From Tessaracoccus antarcticus (GTDB lineage Bacteria; Actinomycetota; Actinomycetes; Propionibacteriales; Propionibacteriaceae), in the NCBI RefSeq assembly GCF_003688855.1, contig NZ_REFW01000001.1, positions 868,001-932,000 of the forward strand: a stretch of DNA of 64,000 bases, given 5' to 3'. Shown here in pieces: positions 16,874 to 25,851 of the stretch. Under the pieces are notes generated by a model. That model searched no databases and had not been told where the DNA came from. It saw nothing but the letters and a program-made list of their open reading frames with translations. Made by a program: the position numbers and the translations under genes. Position 1 is the stretch's first letter. Every line of letters begins with the position of its first letter.

Positions 16874-18766
16874 ATGACAAATCCCCACACGCATCATTCA
16901 CATCCCCCACACACCTTGTGGTCTGAACTCCCTGAAGGACTCGCTGACCACCTGGACCTTGAGGCCACGCTGAGCCAGCCTGTCCTTCAGATAGCACTCG
17001 ACGAAGCAGCGTCCACGGTGACGTCCGAGCCCTCTCTCATCGTCGATCTCGGGGCCGGAACCGGTGTTGGGACCGTTGCGTTGGCTTCACGATTCCCCAC
17101 CGCCCAGATCCATAGCATCGACATCTCGCCCCAGCTGCTTGAACGGCTGGGCGCTGCATCGGTGGCGGCTGGAGTAGCGGATCGTGTCCATGCGCACCGC
17201 GTCGACCTCGACGGCGACTGGTATTCCGGCCTACCGAGAAAGGCGGACCTGGTGTGGGCGGCGCTGTCGTTGCATCACGTTTCAAACCCCGCCGAGGTGT
17301 TGCGGCGAGCGTTCGAGGCGCTGCGTCCGGGGGGGCTGCTGGTCCTCACGGAGATGACCGGTACACCGAGGTTCGAACCCGGTGATCTCGGCAGCGGACG
17401 GGACGGCCTTGCAGATCGTCTGACTACGAACTCTGCCGCGCACGGTAGTAGGGCGACTCTGGACTGGTCGGCTCTGCTTGACCAGGTTGGTTTTGCTCCC
17501 ATCCGCCACCACCAGTCAGCCCTGAGGGCTGATGCCGTCACCGGCGAGGGTGCCCGCTACCTGGCCCGGCACCTGCGCTCGCGTCGAGCACAGCTCGTCG
17601 AAGAATTACCCATGGAGGACCTGAGAGGTCTCGACACCGCCATCGAGAGCATTGAAGCCGATATGTCTGAGGTCTCCTTCACGTCAGGCCGTGGCGTGTG
17701 GGTGGTCGCACGCCCTGAGTTGCCCGTGTTGCAGGCAACAGCTGCCTCAGATGCGGCGCAACCGGTCACCGCCGATCGTGCTTCTGGACGGCAGTCCTCT
17801 CTTGGCAAGGGGACCATCAAGGCGGATGTCGTGGTGGTCGGCGGTGGGTCCGCGGGCCTGGCGGCCGCGATCGCGCTGGCCCGCTCACGGCGCAGCGTCG
17901 TGGTCATCGATGCAGGACATCCACGCAACGCCCCGGCGGAAGGAGCGCACAATGTCCTCGGCCAAGAGGGCGTCTCTCCACTGGAACTTCTGGCACGGGG
18001 CCGGGCGGAGGCTGAATCCTATGGCGTCCAGATCATCCAGGGGCGGGCAGCTCGCGTCCTGGGAAGCGTGGATGACTTCACCATCGAGACGGACCACGGC
18101 GCCCACCGGGTCCATGCTCGCCGCATCATCCTCGCCACCGGCCTCGTCGATGATCTTCCAGCCATCCCGGGCGTGGAGCAGGCGTGGGGTCGCACCGTGC
18201 TGCATTGCCCGTTCTGCCACGGCTGGGAAGTCCGTGACCAGCGCATCGCCATTCTGACCGGTGCTGAGATCGCGGTGCATCACGTCATGATGTTTCGTCA
18301 GCTCAGCGAACACGTCACCCTGTTCCTCCACGAAGCAGCCGACCCGACTGAGGAACAGTCCGAGCAGCTCGCGGCGCTGAACGTCCCCGTCATCAGGACC
18401 CGGGTGGAGCGGCTGATTGTCGACGGCACACAGGTACAGGCCGTTGAAGTGGAGGGCGGGAGTACCTTCGACACCGACGCCGTCGTGATCGCCCCGCGAT
18501 TCAACGCCAGGACCGAACTGTTCGAGGCACTTGGCGGTCAGCGGGAGGCGACACCGTTCGGACAGCAGATCCCCACGGACCCACGCGGCATGACTGCCGT
18601 CCCGGGCGTGTGGGCGGCCGGTAACGCATCCCAGCAGATGGCCATGGTGATGGCATCAGCTGCCTCAGGAGTGATGGCGGGCTCTGCGGTTCACGGTGAC
18701 CTCGGATTCGCCGACCTGAACCGGGCCGTGCAAACGCGCCGCGACGCTGCACTCGCGGACCACTGA
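16874..18766 (+). CDS. methyltransferase / thioredoxin reductase-like fusion
   Basis: A 630-residue two-domain protein. Residues 1-280 form a class I SAM-dependent methyltransferase (VDLGAGTGVGTVAL near 55, then ALRPGGLLVLTEM). Residues 312-630 form an FAD/NAD(P)H oxidoreductase of the thioredoxin-reductase-like group: ADVVVVGGGSAGLAAAIALA for FAD, a redox pair C445-P-F-C448, ILATGLVDDLPAIPG and a C-terminal GVWAAGNAS. Regulator XRE-cupin is divergent. Fusions of this type occur in actinobacteria; their substrate is unknown, though thiol or metalloid chemistry is a reasonable guess from the CxxC pair. ATG at 16874. Confidence 0.88.
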   Translation: MTNPHTHHSHPPHTLWSELPEGLADHLDLEATLSQPVLQIALDEAASTVTSEPSLIVDLGAGTGVGTVALASRFPTAQIHSIDISPQLLERLGAASVAAGVADRVHAHRVDLDGDWYSGLPRKADLVWAALSLHHVSNPAEVLRRAFEALRPGGLLVLTEMTGTPRFEPGDLGSGRDGLADRLTTNSAAHGSRATLDWSALLDQVGFAPIRHHQSALRADAVTGEGARYLARHLRSRRAQLVEELPMEDLRGLDTAIESIEADMSEVSFTSGRGVWVVARPELPVLQATAASDAAQPVTADRASGRQSSLGKGTIKADVVVVGGGSAGLAAAIALARSRRSVVVIDAGHPRNAPAEGAHNVLGQEGVSPLELLARGRAEAESYGVQIIQGRAARVLGSVDDFTIETDHGAHRVHARRIILATGLVDDLPAIPGVEQAWGRTVLHCPFCHGWEVRDQRIAILTGAEIAVHHVMMFRQLSEHVTLFLHEAADPTEEQSEQLAALNVPVIRTRVERLIVDGTQVQAVEVEGGSTFDTDAVVIAPRFNARTELFEALGGQREATPFGQQIPTDPRGMTAVPGVWAAGNASQQMAMVMASAASGVMAGSAVHGDLGFADLNRAVQTRRDAALADH

Positions 18767-19055
18767 CCTATGCCATTCACCACTGCCAGGTCCCCGGCAT
18801 GCGGCCGCCCTGAACGATGCGTGGACACGCAAGAACTTGCCGACCGGCGTGCTCCTACTACTTCGCTTGCCGCCGCTTCCCACGGAAAGCACACCGACCC
18901 CACGTCTTCAGCAAAGCCTCTTACACACCATCAGAGAGTTGGCGTTCCATGGCTGAATCCATACATGCAGGCCCGTGGGTCGAACTCTTCTTGCGCGAAT
19001 CGCCAACTCTGTTGCCCTCACAGGCTGGCGGAGGGACGGTGGCGACGTGGATGGC
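18767..19055. other. no convincing gene
   Basis: About 290 bases with open frames on both strands but no ribosome site, no recognisable motif and mixed third-base composition. It probably belongs to the decayed strip that follows. Confidence 0.5.
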
Positions 19056-19782
19056 ATGAAGGGCACAGCAAGTGAACAGTCCTGGGAGCGGCGGTACGCA
19101 GCTGCGACGGCAGCGGACTCGCCCCCTTCGCCCAACGTGGTCTTCGTCGATCTCCTCAGTGACTACTTGAGAACGCCTGGCCGGGCTCTGGACCTGGGGA
19201 GCGGGATCGGCGGCGACGCGCTCTGGCTCGCTCGGCGCGGATGGAAGATCACAGCGCTCGATGCGTCACGTACCGCGATATCGCGGCTTCGCCACTTCGC
19301 CGCTCAGCAAGGAGTGTCCGAGCGCGTGTTCGCCCAGCAACGAGACATTACCCAAGGGATGCCCGGGGACTCGTTCGACCTTGTCTATGCGTGCTACTTC
19401 CACGGCCCGCTGCAGATCGACCGGGACGCGGTTCTACACAGAGCCAGTGACCTCTTGGGGGTGGGCGGCACGCTGATTGTCATCGACCATGCCTCCGCGG
19501 CGCCCTGGTCCGAGTGGCCGGCGGGCCACAGGTTTCCCGGGCCGAGCGAGACTTACGGCTTGATCGGTCTTGGTTCTGACTGGAACCCAGTTCTCCTGGC
19601 GAACCATGATCACTCCGCGACTGGGCCGGGGGGGGCAGACCGTATCCGTGACCGACAACATCGTCGTCGCTCGACGGATCAAGGAGCCAGCGTTCTCTGT
19701 CAGAACGGAGCGCGAGGTTTCCTCACGAGTTCTCGGCGACCCCCGCCTCAGACTCATCACAACGGCACCCACCGACTGTTGA
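19056..19782 (+). pseudogene. SAM-dependent methyltransferase, frameshifted at a G8 run
   Basis: The first 190 codons encode a class I methyltransferase: ALDLGSGIGGDALWLARRGW is motif I, ALDASRTAI the acidic loop, FDLVYACYFHGP motif IV. The natural C-terminus (QTVSVTDNIVVARR) lies in the neighbouring frame, reached if one G is removed from the run of eight at 19628-19635. As given, the frame runs on to 19907 with unrelated residues. Either a disabling insertion, a sequencing error in the homopolymer, or a slippery contingency tract explains it. The start is uncertain (ATG 19056 or GTG 19047). It is TehB-like in size. Confidence 0.7.
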
Positions 19783-19815
19783 GCAAGCGCAGCGTAAATC
19801 TCGCGCCGGCGATGG

Positions 19816-20049
19816 ATGTGTTGGGCCACCTCGAAAGCGACATCAGAGCGTTGGATGAGTTACCTGCGGGCCAAGGGCGAGGCACTGGCCCGGATCGAAA
19901 TCCTTGACCCTCGAGACTGGCCCATCCTCGCGGCCGCACTCACGCTTGATTGCCCCATCTGGGCCGAGGACCAAGACTTCTTCGGCACCGGCGTACCAAC
20001 CTGGACCACCGACCGGGTACACCTCTATCTCAACGCGACGACGCGTTGA
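19816..20049 (+). pseudogene. PIN-domain nuclease C-terminal fragment
   Basis: The last roughly 50 codons match the end of VapC-like PIN domains: DPRDWPILAAALTLDCPIWAEDQDFFG, which carries the late acidic metal-binding residues (the D in EDQDFFG), then TWTTDRVHLYL. The earlier part of a PIN domain is missing, and no antitoxin is present. The frame ends inside a perfect hairpin (20026-20053). It is a decayed toxin gene or fragment. Confidence 0.6.
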
Positions 20050-20053
20050 GATA
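20026..20053. repeat. perfect 12-bp inverted repeat
   Basis: Arms 20026-20037 and 20042-20053 are perfectly complementary around a 4-base loop. It spans the stop codon of the PIN fragment and the junction with the GH20 remnant. It could be a terminator or the end of a lost mobile element. Confidence 0.7.
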
Positions 20054-20059
20054 CCCCTT

Positions 20060-20375
20060 TCAGCGACTTTGACTCTGGACGATTCCCTGCAGGGCGGTGC
20101 GGGTGCCGTAGAACACACCCTGCGAGGGTGCGGTGATCACAAGGTTCGCTGTCGTCGCCCTCGGCGGCGGAACGATCGCCGCCGTCGGCGTTGACCAGGG
20201 CCGGGATGGTCCGCGGGACAGGGTTGGGGGCGGCCTGTGCTGATGGCACGAACAGAGCGATGGGAAAAGCGACTGTTGCCGTCACGAGGAGTGCTCTGAG
20301 AGATTTCGAGGCCGGGCGGGCGTGGCTCTGGCCGCCGGGTGGAGGGACCCGATCACTGCGGATGATCAACACCAC
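20060..20375 (-). pseudogene. remnant of a secreted GH20 beta-hexosaminidase
   Basis: The frame begins with a signal peptide (SLRALLVTATVAFPIALFVPSAQAAP) and continues PNPVPRTIPAL. In a neighbouring frame the next segment reads LVITAPSQGVFYGTRTALQ, the characteristic end of the GH20b domain preceding a hexosaminidase catalytic barrel, then stops at 20060-20062. So the gene is frameshifted and has lost its whole catalytic domain. Read with the adjacent sialidase gene, it suggests that this locus once held a larger set of host- or mucin-glycan hydrolases. Confidence 0.55.
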
Positions 20376-20449
20376 TAATCCGACGTCAGATGTCGGTTGT
20401 CGCCACTAGTGTTTCGCGCAACTCTCACCGTGATCATCGAGGATCCCCC

Positions 20450-23400
20450 ATGCACCTGCGCCGTCTGTTCTCCATCCTCTTGTCCCTTGGGCTGGTGGTT
20501 CCCCTGATGGGCACGTTCCAGTCCCAGGCCGCCTCCGCGGCACCGCCCGTCCCCGCGCAGTCGGGTGACGGGATCGACCCCGATCTCACGTTGCGTGACC
20601 TCGCCACCCCCGGTGATGGCGACTGGCTCCGGTACCGCATTACTGCCCAGACGCAGCTCAACAACGGTGACATCATTGCCGTCTACGACGGCCGCCCCAC
20701 CATGAACGACCTGCCCAGCAACATCACGCTGCTCATGCGGCGGTCCACGGATGGTGGTACGACGTGGGGTCCGCAGACGATCATCCGGCAGGAGGCCGCG
20801 CCCAACGGCTTCGGTGATCCCTCGGTGCTGGTGGACCGTCAGACGGGCAAGGTGTTCGTCTTCTACGCCGCCTCGATCAACGCAGGGTTCGCCAGTTCCA
20901 CCACCGGCCAGGACGCCAACGACCCGAACGTGCTGCACGCCGACTACTCCGTCTCGGATGACAATGGCGCCACATGGACCCACCGTCGCATCACCTCCGA
21001 CATCAAGCAGGGGAGGGCGTGGGGCGGCATGTTCGCGGCCTCCGGCGAGGGCATCCAGTTGCGTGGCGGAGCGCACGCCGGCCGTCTCATTCAGCAGTAC
21101 ACGGTGCGCATCGGCGGTCAGAACTACGCGGTCAGCGTCTTCTCCGACGACGGTGGTGTTTCGTGGCAGACCTCCGAGCCCGTCGGACCCGGTGCCGACG
21201 AGAACAAGACGGTGGAGCTCAGCAACGGTGATGTGTTGCTCAACTCCCGTGCCGCTCCCTACCGACGCGTGGCCACCTCCACCGACGGCGGAGCCACCTA
21301 CACGGCCTTCTCCCAGGACACCGAACTGCCCGATCCTGCCAACAACGGTTCGATCATCCGCGCGTTCCCCGATGCTCCCGCATCCGACCCGAAGTCCAAG
21401 GTCCTGCTGTTCTCCAACACGGCCAACCAGAACGTGCGCCGCAACCTCACCGTCCGGATGAGCTGCGATGACGGGCAGACGTGGCCCGTCAGCAAGGTCG
21501 TCCAGTCGGGCGCTACCGGGTACTCCACTCTCACGGCACTGGCCGACGGCAATGGTGAGCGCGGCGGAAGGTACGGACTTTTCTACGAGCGCGATGGCTA
21601 TCGCCACCTCTCCTTCACCAGCTTTGACCTCGACTGGCTCGGCGGGGTCTGCGGATCACTCGCCGTCGCGCCGGCCAGTGCGTACCCGGGTGGCGTGAGC
21701 ACCGCCACCTCCGTGACAATCACCAACCAGTCGGGTACTGCGCTTGCCGCGGGCACCATCAGGGTCGCAGCCGACCAGCGGTTCACCAGCCCCGAGGTCG
21801 CCGTTCCGGCCATTGCTGCTGGAGCGTCCACCGTTGTCACCGTCCCCGTCACAGCTACCGCCACGGCGGACGTCCGCACCCACGACGTCGTCTTCACCTA
21901 CACCAACCCGGCGGGAACGTCGTCGACGACCGCCCGCCTGTCGGCCTCCAAGGGCGCATCGCCCGTCGTGGCGGACCCCAAGCTCACCATCCGGCCGGTG
22001 CTGGACGCCATGTACCCCGGAGGGGACACCGGTGTCATCGGTGATCGCATCCAGCCGTGGGTGGAGGTCATCAACACGGGCAACGTCACGCTGACCCAAA
22101 TTGCCTTCACCGCCCCCAACGGCGCCACCTCCTGCAACTACTCCTCGCTGGCGCCGGGCGCCTCGTATGCGTGCAAGAACACCTCGCCCTCCCACATCGT
22201 CACCTCGGCCGACATTCTCGCGGGCAATTGGGCCACGACGTACACGGCCACCGCCAACAGCGCCGCCGGCCCCATCACCGCCACCGCTGAGTTGCACCCG
22301 GTTCCACTCACGGACGCCTCTGTGGCGCCCGGCGAGACGAAGACCTGGATCCCGAGCGACGTCTTTGCGTCATCATCCTTCGTCAGGGTTCCGATCGCGG
22401 GGGCGACGGGTGTCGAGGTTTCCGACGGCACGGACCTCGCGCTGCGGGTTCCCGTCAACGGTCGCGCCTCTGCGCAGATCGCCATCACCACTGCCGACGC
22501 ACTCTCGGGGCTGCGAGCCGAGGTCACGGCGTTGAAGAAGGGTGCCGAAGTGACGCTGCCCATCGACGCGGTCGAGGTGCGGTACCCCAGCTTCATTCCC
22601 GACAAGGACAACGGGGGCCTCGTGGCCGATCCGCTGCTGGACGTGGCGAGCGTGGACGTGGCCGCCGGCCGGAACCAGCCTGTCTGGTTCACTGTCAAAA
22701 TCCCCAAGGGCACGGCCCCTGGCACCTACACCGCCACCGTCACCGTCAGTCACACGGGTGGCGTCGTCGGCACGTGGCCCCTGACGGTCGACGTCCTCGC
22801 CGTCGCCTACCGGGACATGGCTGACCGGCCGTTCGTCCTGGACCTGTGGTCGCACCCGGATGCCGTGGCCGACTACCTCGACATACCCGTCTGGAGCGAG
22901 CAGCACTTCCAGGCGTTGAAGCCGTACTGGGCAGACCTCGCCAGCGCCGGCCAGCGGGTCATCAATGTTGCCATCACGGAGGACCCCTGGCTCGTGGATG
23001 TGGGCGGAACCATCCGGCCGCAGACCGCGAGCAACTACAGGTCCACCGTCGAGTGGCAGTGGGACGGTGCACAGTTCTCCTTCGACTTCACCGCGTTTGA
23101 CCGCATCGTCACCGACGCACGAGCCGCCGGTATCGGACCTGACATCCACGCCTTCACGATGTTGCAGTTCCGGAACCAGGACCGCATCAACTACACCGAC
23201 ACCCGCACCGGGCAGCGCAAGGCAGAGACGGTGGCCGTGGGCGACGCCCGCTACACCGAGGCATGGACTGCTTTCCTGACGGCCTTCCAGGAGCACCTCA
23301 CCGCGAAGGGTTGGTTCGACGACACACGGTTGGCCTTCGATGAGCAGCCGCTGAGCCGCATGAATGCTGCCTTCGCCGTCATCCGGGCAGTGAGCCCGCA

Positions 23401-25381
23401 GTGGGCTGAGAAGATCGCACTGGCCGCCAACTCGCTGTCCGAGGCGGACATCGCCGAGTACATCTCGTTCAACTACAGCTTCCTGAACTCCGTACCTCAG
23501 TCGCTCATCGACCAGCGCCGTGCCGAGGGCAAGCCAACACTGTTCTACACCTGGAACGAGCCGACGAAACCCAACACGGTCACCAAGACGCCGCCCTTCA
23601 ACACCCGGATGCTTGGTTGGGTGGTGGAGCAGCGCGACCTCGACGGGTTCCTGCGCTGGACGTACAACTCCTGGCCGCTGGACGTCTACAACGACCCATC
23701 CTTTCGCTACGACCAGGGCGACGAGTACATCGTGTACCCCGGTGCCAACGGCCCGGTGTCATCGATCCGCTGGGAGGTGTTCCGCGACGGCCAGGACGAC
23801 GCCGAATTGTTGGACCTCGCCAAGGCGGAACTCGGCACCAAGGATGCGGCTGTCAGGGCAGCACTCGACGGCGTCGCAGCGGGAGCCGAGCCGACCGCCG
23901 CCAACTTCGCCAACCTGCTCCAGCATCGCTCAGCCGTGATTGATGCGCTCGTGGCGGGGCCGCCCCCGGTGATTGCCACAGGCGACATCACCATCGACCG
24001 CACCTCGGTGACCGATCCGACCACCGGATCGGCCACCCTGAGCGTCCCGGTGCGCAACACCACCGGGGAAACGCAATCCGTCACGCTGTCGGCCGAGGGC
24101 AACACGGTGTTCGCCGGCACTCCCACCACGGTGACCGTGGCGGCTGGTGCCTCTGCCGTCGTCGAGTTGAAGCTGACACCGGGCGGACGCCTGGGTCAGG
24201 ACTCCATCACGGTGCACCTGAGGGCCGGGGACCGGGAACTCGCCACCAGAAAGTTCGACGTGGTCTCCGGCGGGTACTACCTCTCCGACGCGCAGTGGGT
24301 CTCGTCCACCAACGGCTGGGGTCCGGTGGAGCGTGACCGGGCCAATGGTGAGGACGGAGCCGGCGACGGCCCCCCACTGTCGCTGGGGGGTGTCACCTAC
24401 ACCAAGGGTCTGGGTGTACATGCCAAGTCGCTCATCCAGTTCGACCTCGGTGGCACCTGCAGCACACTGCAGTTCGACTATGGCATTGACGACTACATGG
24501 CGGGCAGGCCCGGATCGCTCATCATGTCCGTTCGCGGCGACGGGGACTCGCTGTGGACCTCGGGTGTCATCGCCGCCGTCGGTCGGAAGTCCGCTGTGGT
24601 GGACGTCACGGACGTGGACACCCTCGTCCTCGACGTCGACCCGAATGGAGCCAACGGGCAGGACCACGCCGATTGGGCCGGAATCTGGGTGAAGTGCGCC
24701 GCCGCGGTGGCGCCCACTCCCACCCCCACCGTCACGATCACCCCCACGACGACGGTCACCCCGACGGTCACGGTGACCCCGACAGTGACGGTGACCCCCA
24801 CGACGACGGTGAACCCGACGACGACGGTGACCCCGACGACGACGGCAACGGCCACAGACACGGCCACGGCGACCGCCACGGCCACCGTGACCACCACGCC
24901 ACGCCCGACGGCCACGGTGAGCCCGACGCAGAGCGCCGGGCCCACGACGAAGCCCACATCCCCTGCCACGGTGGACATCTACACCACGCCGGGGCTGCAC
25001 TTCGTCAATGGCCGCTACTGGTCCACGACGTGCGAGCCGTACTCGCAGACAACGAGGTGCCGCACGGCCATCTGGTCGACGCAGGTGGAGGTTCAGGGTG
25101 GCAGGTTCGTGACGGGCACCGGGTGGCACTTCAACAACCTGACCTACCTTCCGTCGGCCCGCAGCCTGTGGAAGGGCAATCCGTTGGGCAACACCGGGAA
25201 GTGGACCGACGACAAGGGTCGTCAGTGGGTGACCGAATGTGACACGCCGCGCACCGGCCGCAACGGCTGCCGCACGTGGATCCGCTCCGACGTGGTCGAG
25301 TCCACCCCCAAGCCGGGTGGAGGCTACAGCTATCGCGTGGTGTCGGCGTTGGTGTTCAACAACCTGGTGCTGTTCGGCTGA
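20450..25381 (+). CDS. secreted multidomain sialidase (GH33) with DUF4091/GH123-like domain
   Basis: A 1643-residue exported enzyme. A signal peptide (cleavage near residue 30) precedes a six-bladed sialidase domain (about 35-400) with the YRIT motif (Y62-R63, usually YRIP) and Asp-boxes STDGGTTW, SDDNGATW, SDDGGVSW and STDGGATY. Ig-like regions follow, then a DUF4091 barrel (about 780-1150) with the acidic pair D964-E965 in AFDEQP, matching the catalytic Asp-Glu of GH123 beta-N-acetylgalactosaminidases. Another Ig-like region, an NPCBM carbohydrate-binding module (about 1279-1416), a Pro/Thr linker and a 130-residue Cys-containing C-terminal domain complete it. GAGGA precedes ATG 20450. It would remove sialic acid and perhaps GalNAc from host glycans. 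No LPxTG anchor. Confidence 0.85.
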   Translation: MHLRRLFSILLSLGLVVPLMGTFQSQAASAAPPVPAQSGDGIDPDLTLRDLATPGDGDWLRYRITAQTQLNNGDIIAVYDGRPTMNDLPSNITLLMRRSTDGGTTWGPQTIIRQEAAPNGFGDPSVLVDRQTGKVFVFYAASINAGFASSTTGQDANDPNVLHADYSVSDDNGATWTHRRITSDIKQGRAWGGMFAASGEGIQLRGGAHAGRLIQQYTVRIGGQNYAVSVFSDDGGVSWQTSEPVGPGADENKTVELSNGDVLLNSRAAPYRRVATSTDGGATYTAFSQDTELPDPANNGSIIRAFPDAPASDPKSKVLLFSNTANQNVRRNLTVRMSCDDGQTWPVSKVVQSGATGYSTLTALADGNGERGGRYGLFYERDGYRHLSFTSFDLDWLGGVCGSLAVAPASAYPGGVSTATSVTITNQSGTALAAGTIRVAADQRFTSPEVAVPAIAAGASTVVTVPVTATATADVRTHDVVFTYTNPAGTSSTTARLSASKGASPVVADPKLTIRPVLDAMYPGGDTGVIGDRIQPWVEVINTGNVTLTQIAFTAPNGATSCNYSSLAPGASYACKNTSPSHIVTSADILAGNWATTYTATANSAAGPITATAELHPVPLTDASVAPGETKTWIPSDVFASSSFVRVPIAGATGVEVSDGTDLALRVPVNGRASAQIAITTADALSGLRAEVTALKKGAEVTLPIDAVEVRYPSFIPDKDNGGLVADPLLDVASVDVAAGRNQPVWFTVKIPKGTAPGTYTATVTVSHTGGVVGTWPLTVDVLAVAYRDMADRPFVLDLWSHPDAVADYLDIPVWSEQHFQALKPYWADLASAGQRVINVAITEDPWLVDVGGTIRPQTASNYRSTVEWQWDGAQFSFDFTAFDRIVTDARAAGIGPDIHAFTMLQFRNQDRINYTDTRTGQRKAETVAVGDARYTEAWTAFLTAFQEHLTAKGWFDDTRLAFDEQPLSRMNAAFAVIRAVSPQWAEKIALAANSLSEADIAEYISFNYSFLNSVPQSLIDQRRAEGKPTLFYTWNEPTKPNTVTKTPPFNTRMLGWVVEQRDLDGFLRWTYNSWPLDVYNDPSFRYDQGDEYIVYPGANGPVSSIRWEVFRDGQDDAELLDLAKAELGTKDAAVRAALDGVAAGAEPTAANFANLLQHRSAVIDALVAGPPPVIATGDITIDRTSVTDPTTGSATLSVPVRNTTGETQSVTLSAEGNTVFAGTPTTVTVAAGASAVVELKLTPGGRLGQDSITVHLRAGDRELATRKFDVVSGGYYLSDAQWVSSTNGWGPVERDRANGEDGAGDGPPLSLGGVTYTKGLGVHAKSLIQFDLGGTCSTLQFDYGIDDYMAGRPGSLIMSVRGDGDSLWTSGVIAAVGRKSAVVDVTDVDTLVLDVDPNGANGQDHADWAGIWVKCAAAVAPTPTPTVTITPTTTVTPTVTVTPTVTVTPTTTVNPTTTVTPTTTATATDTATATATATVTTTPRPTATVSPTQSAGPTTKPTSPATVDIYTTPGLHFVNGRYWSTTCEPYSQTTRCRTAIWSTQVEVQGGRFVTGTGWHFNNLTYLPSARSLWKGNPLGNTGKWTDDKGRQWVTECDTPRTGRNGCRTWIRSDVVESTPKPGGGYSYRVVSALVFNNLVLFG
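24712..24966 (+). repeat. Pro/Thr/Val low-complexity linker repeats
   Basis: Imperfect units of the type (T)VTPT encode an extended, probably O-glycosylated linker between the NPCBM module and the C-terminal domain of the sialidase. The DNA repeats are short and near identical, so length variation is likely. Confidence 0.85.
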
Positions 25382-25404
25382 TCAGGACCACGGGAGAGGA
25401 CCAC

Positions 25405-25439
25405 GGGGAGAGTTGGGGCACCACGCCCCTCCTCTCCCC
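25405..25439 (+). terminator. terminator after the sialidase gene
   Basis: GGGGAGAG pairs with CTCTCCCC, and an inner GGGGC/GCCCC stem caps it with a 5-base loop; TTCC follows. It lies 24 bases after the stop codon, which is preceded by two near-identical GGACCACGGG units. Confidence 0.7.
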
Positions 25440-25778
25440 TTCCCTCTGCCCTGAGTGCCTTCTGCGAAGCGACAGACCGTCGTGACCCTGATCAACGACA
25501 CCGGGACGGCGAAACGCTGGCATTCCCGCCCGATTCGGTCCTGCACGAGAGCCCTCAGCCCCCCGCTGAGCGGCCTGGATGATGTCGGGGTGAATCAGGA
25601 CGAAATGGCTGCGCCATCGTCCTTCCACCGGGACACCTGCTTGTCGGGGACGGGGGTGCTGTCCACTGCAGTCGGTGCGGACTTCGCTACTGCAGGTTTC
25701 ACGGCACACCCTGGCTTCCGGGATGCATAGGGCAGGTGCCGGAACAAACTGGGCCAGTTCGCGACACGCCGGCGCTAG
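25440..25778. other. intergenic, no convincing gene
   Basis: Open frames on both strands (for example 25455-25730 plus and 25356-25790 minus) lack ribosome sites, motifs and normal codon use. Nothing recognisable is seen. Confidence 0.5.
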
Positions 25779-25821
25779 TTGACATGTCACGCAGTTTGGT
25801 GCAAAGTAAGTGACACGTCAC
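25779..25821 (+). promoter_or_regulatory. two MarR-type operator boxes upstream of yceI
   Basis: Box 1 (25779-25790) is TTGACATGTCAC and box 2 (25810-25821) is GTGACACGTCAC, centres 31 bases apart. Box 1 also supplies a TTGACA -35 element. The same TTGACATGTCAA palindrome stands in front of the marR gene at 33.7 kb, so the local MarR protein is the likely binder. Confidence 0.65.
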
Positions 25822-25851
25822 TAATCCACCGTTCGAACCACAGGAGCACTC

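Noticed and set aside
12173-24966. CRISPR array
   Set aside because: The only tandem repeats found are in-frame protein repeats (Pro/Gln and Pro/Thr) without unique spacers; no cas genes.
25455-25730. Possible gene between sialidase and yceI
   Set aside because: No ribosome site, no motif, codon use unlike neighbours.
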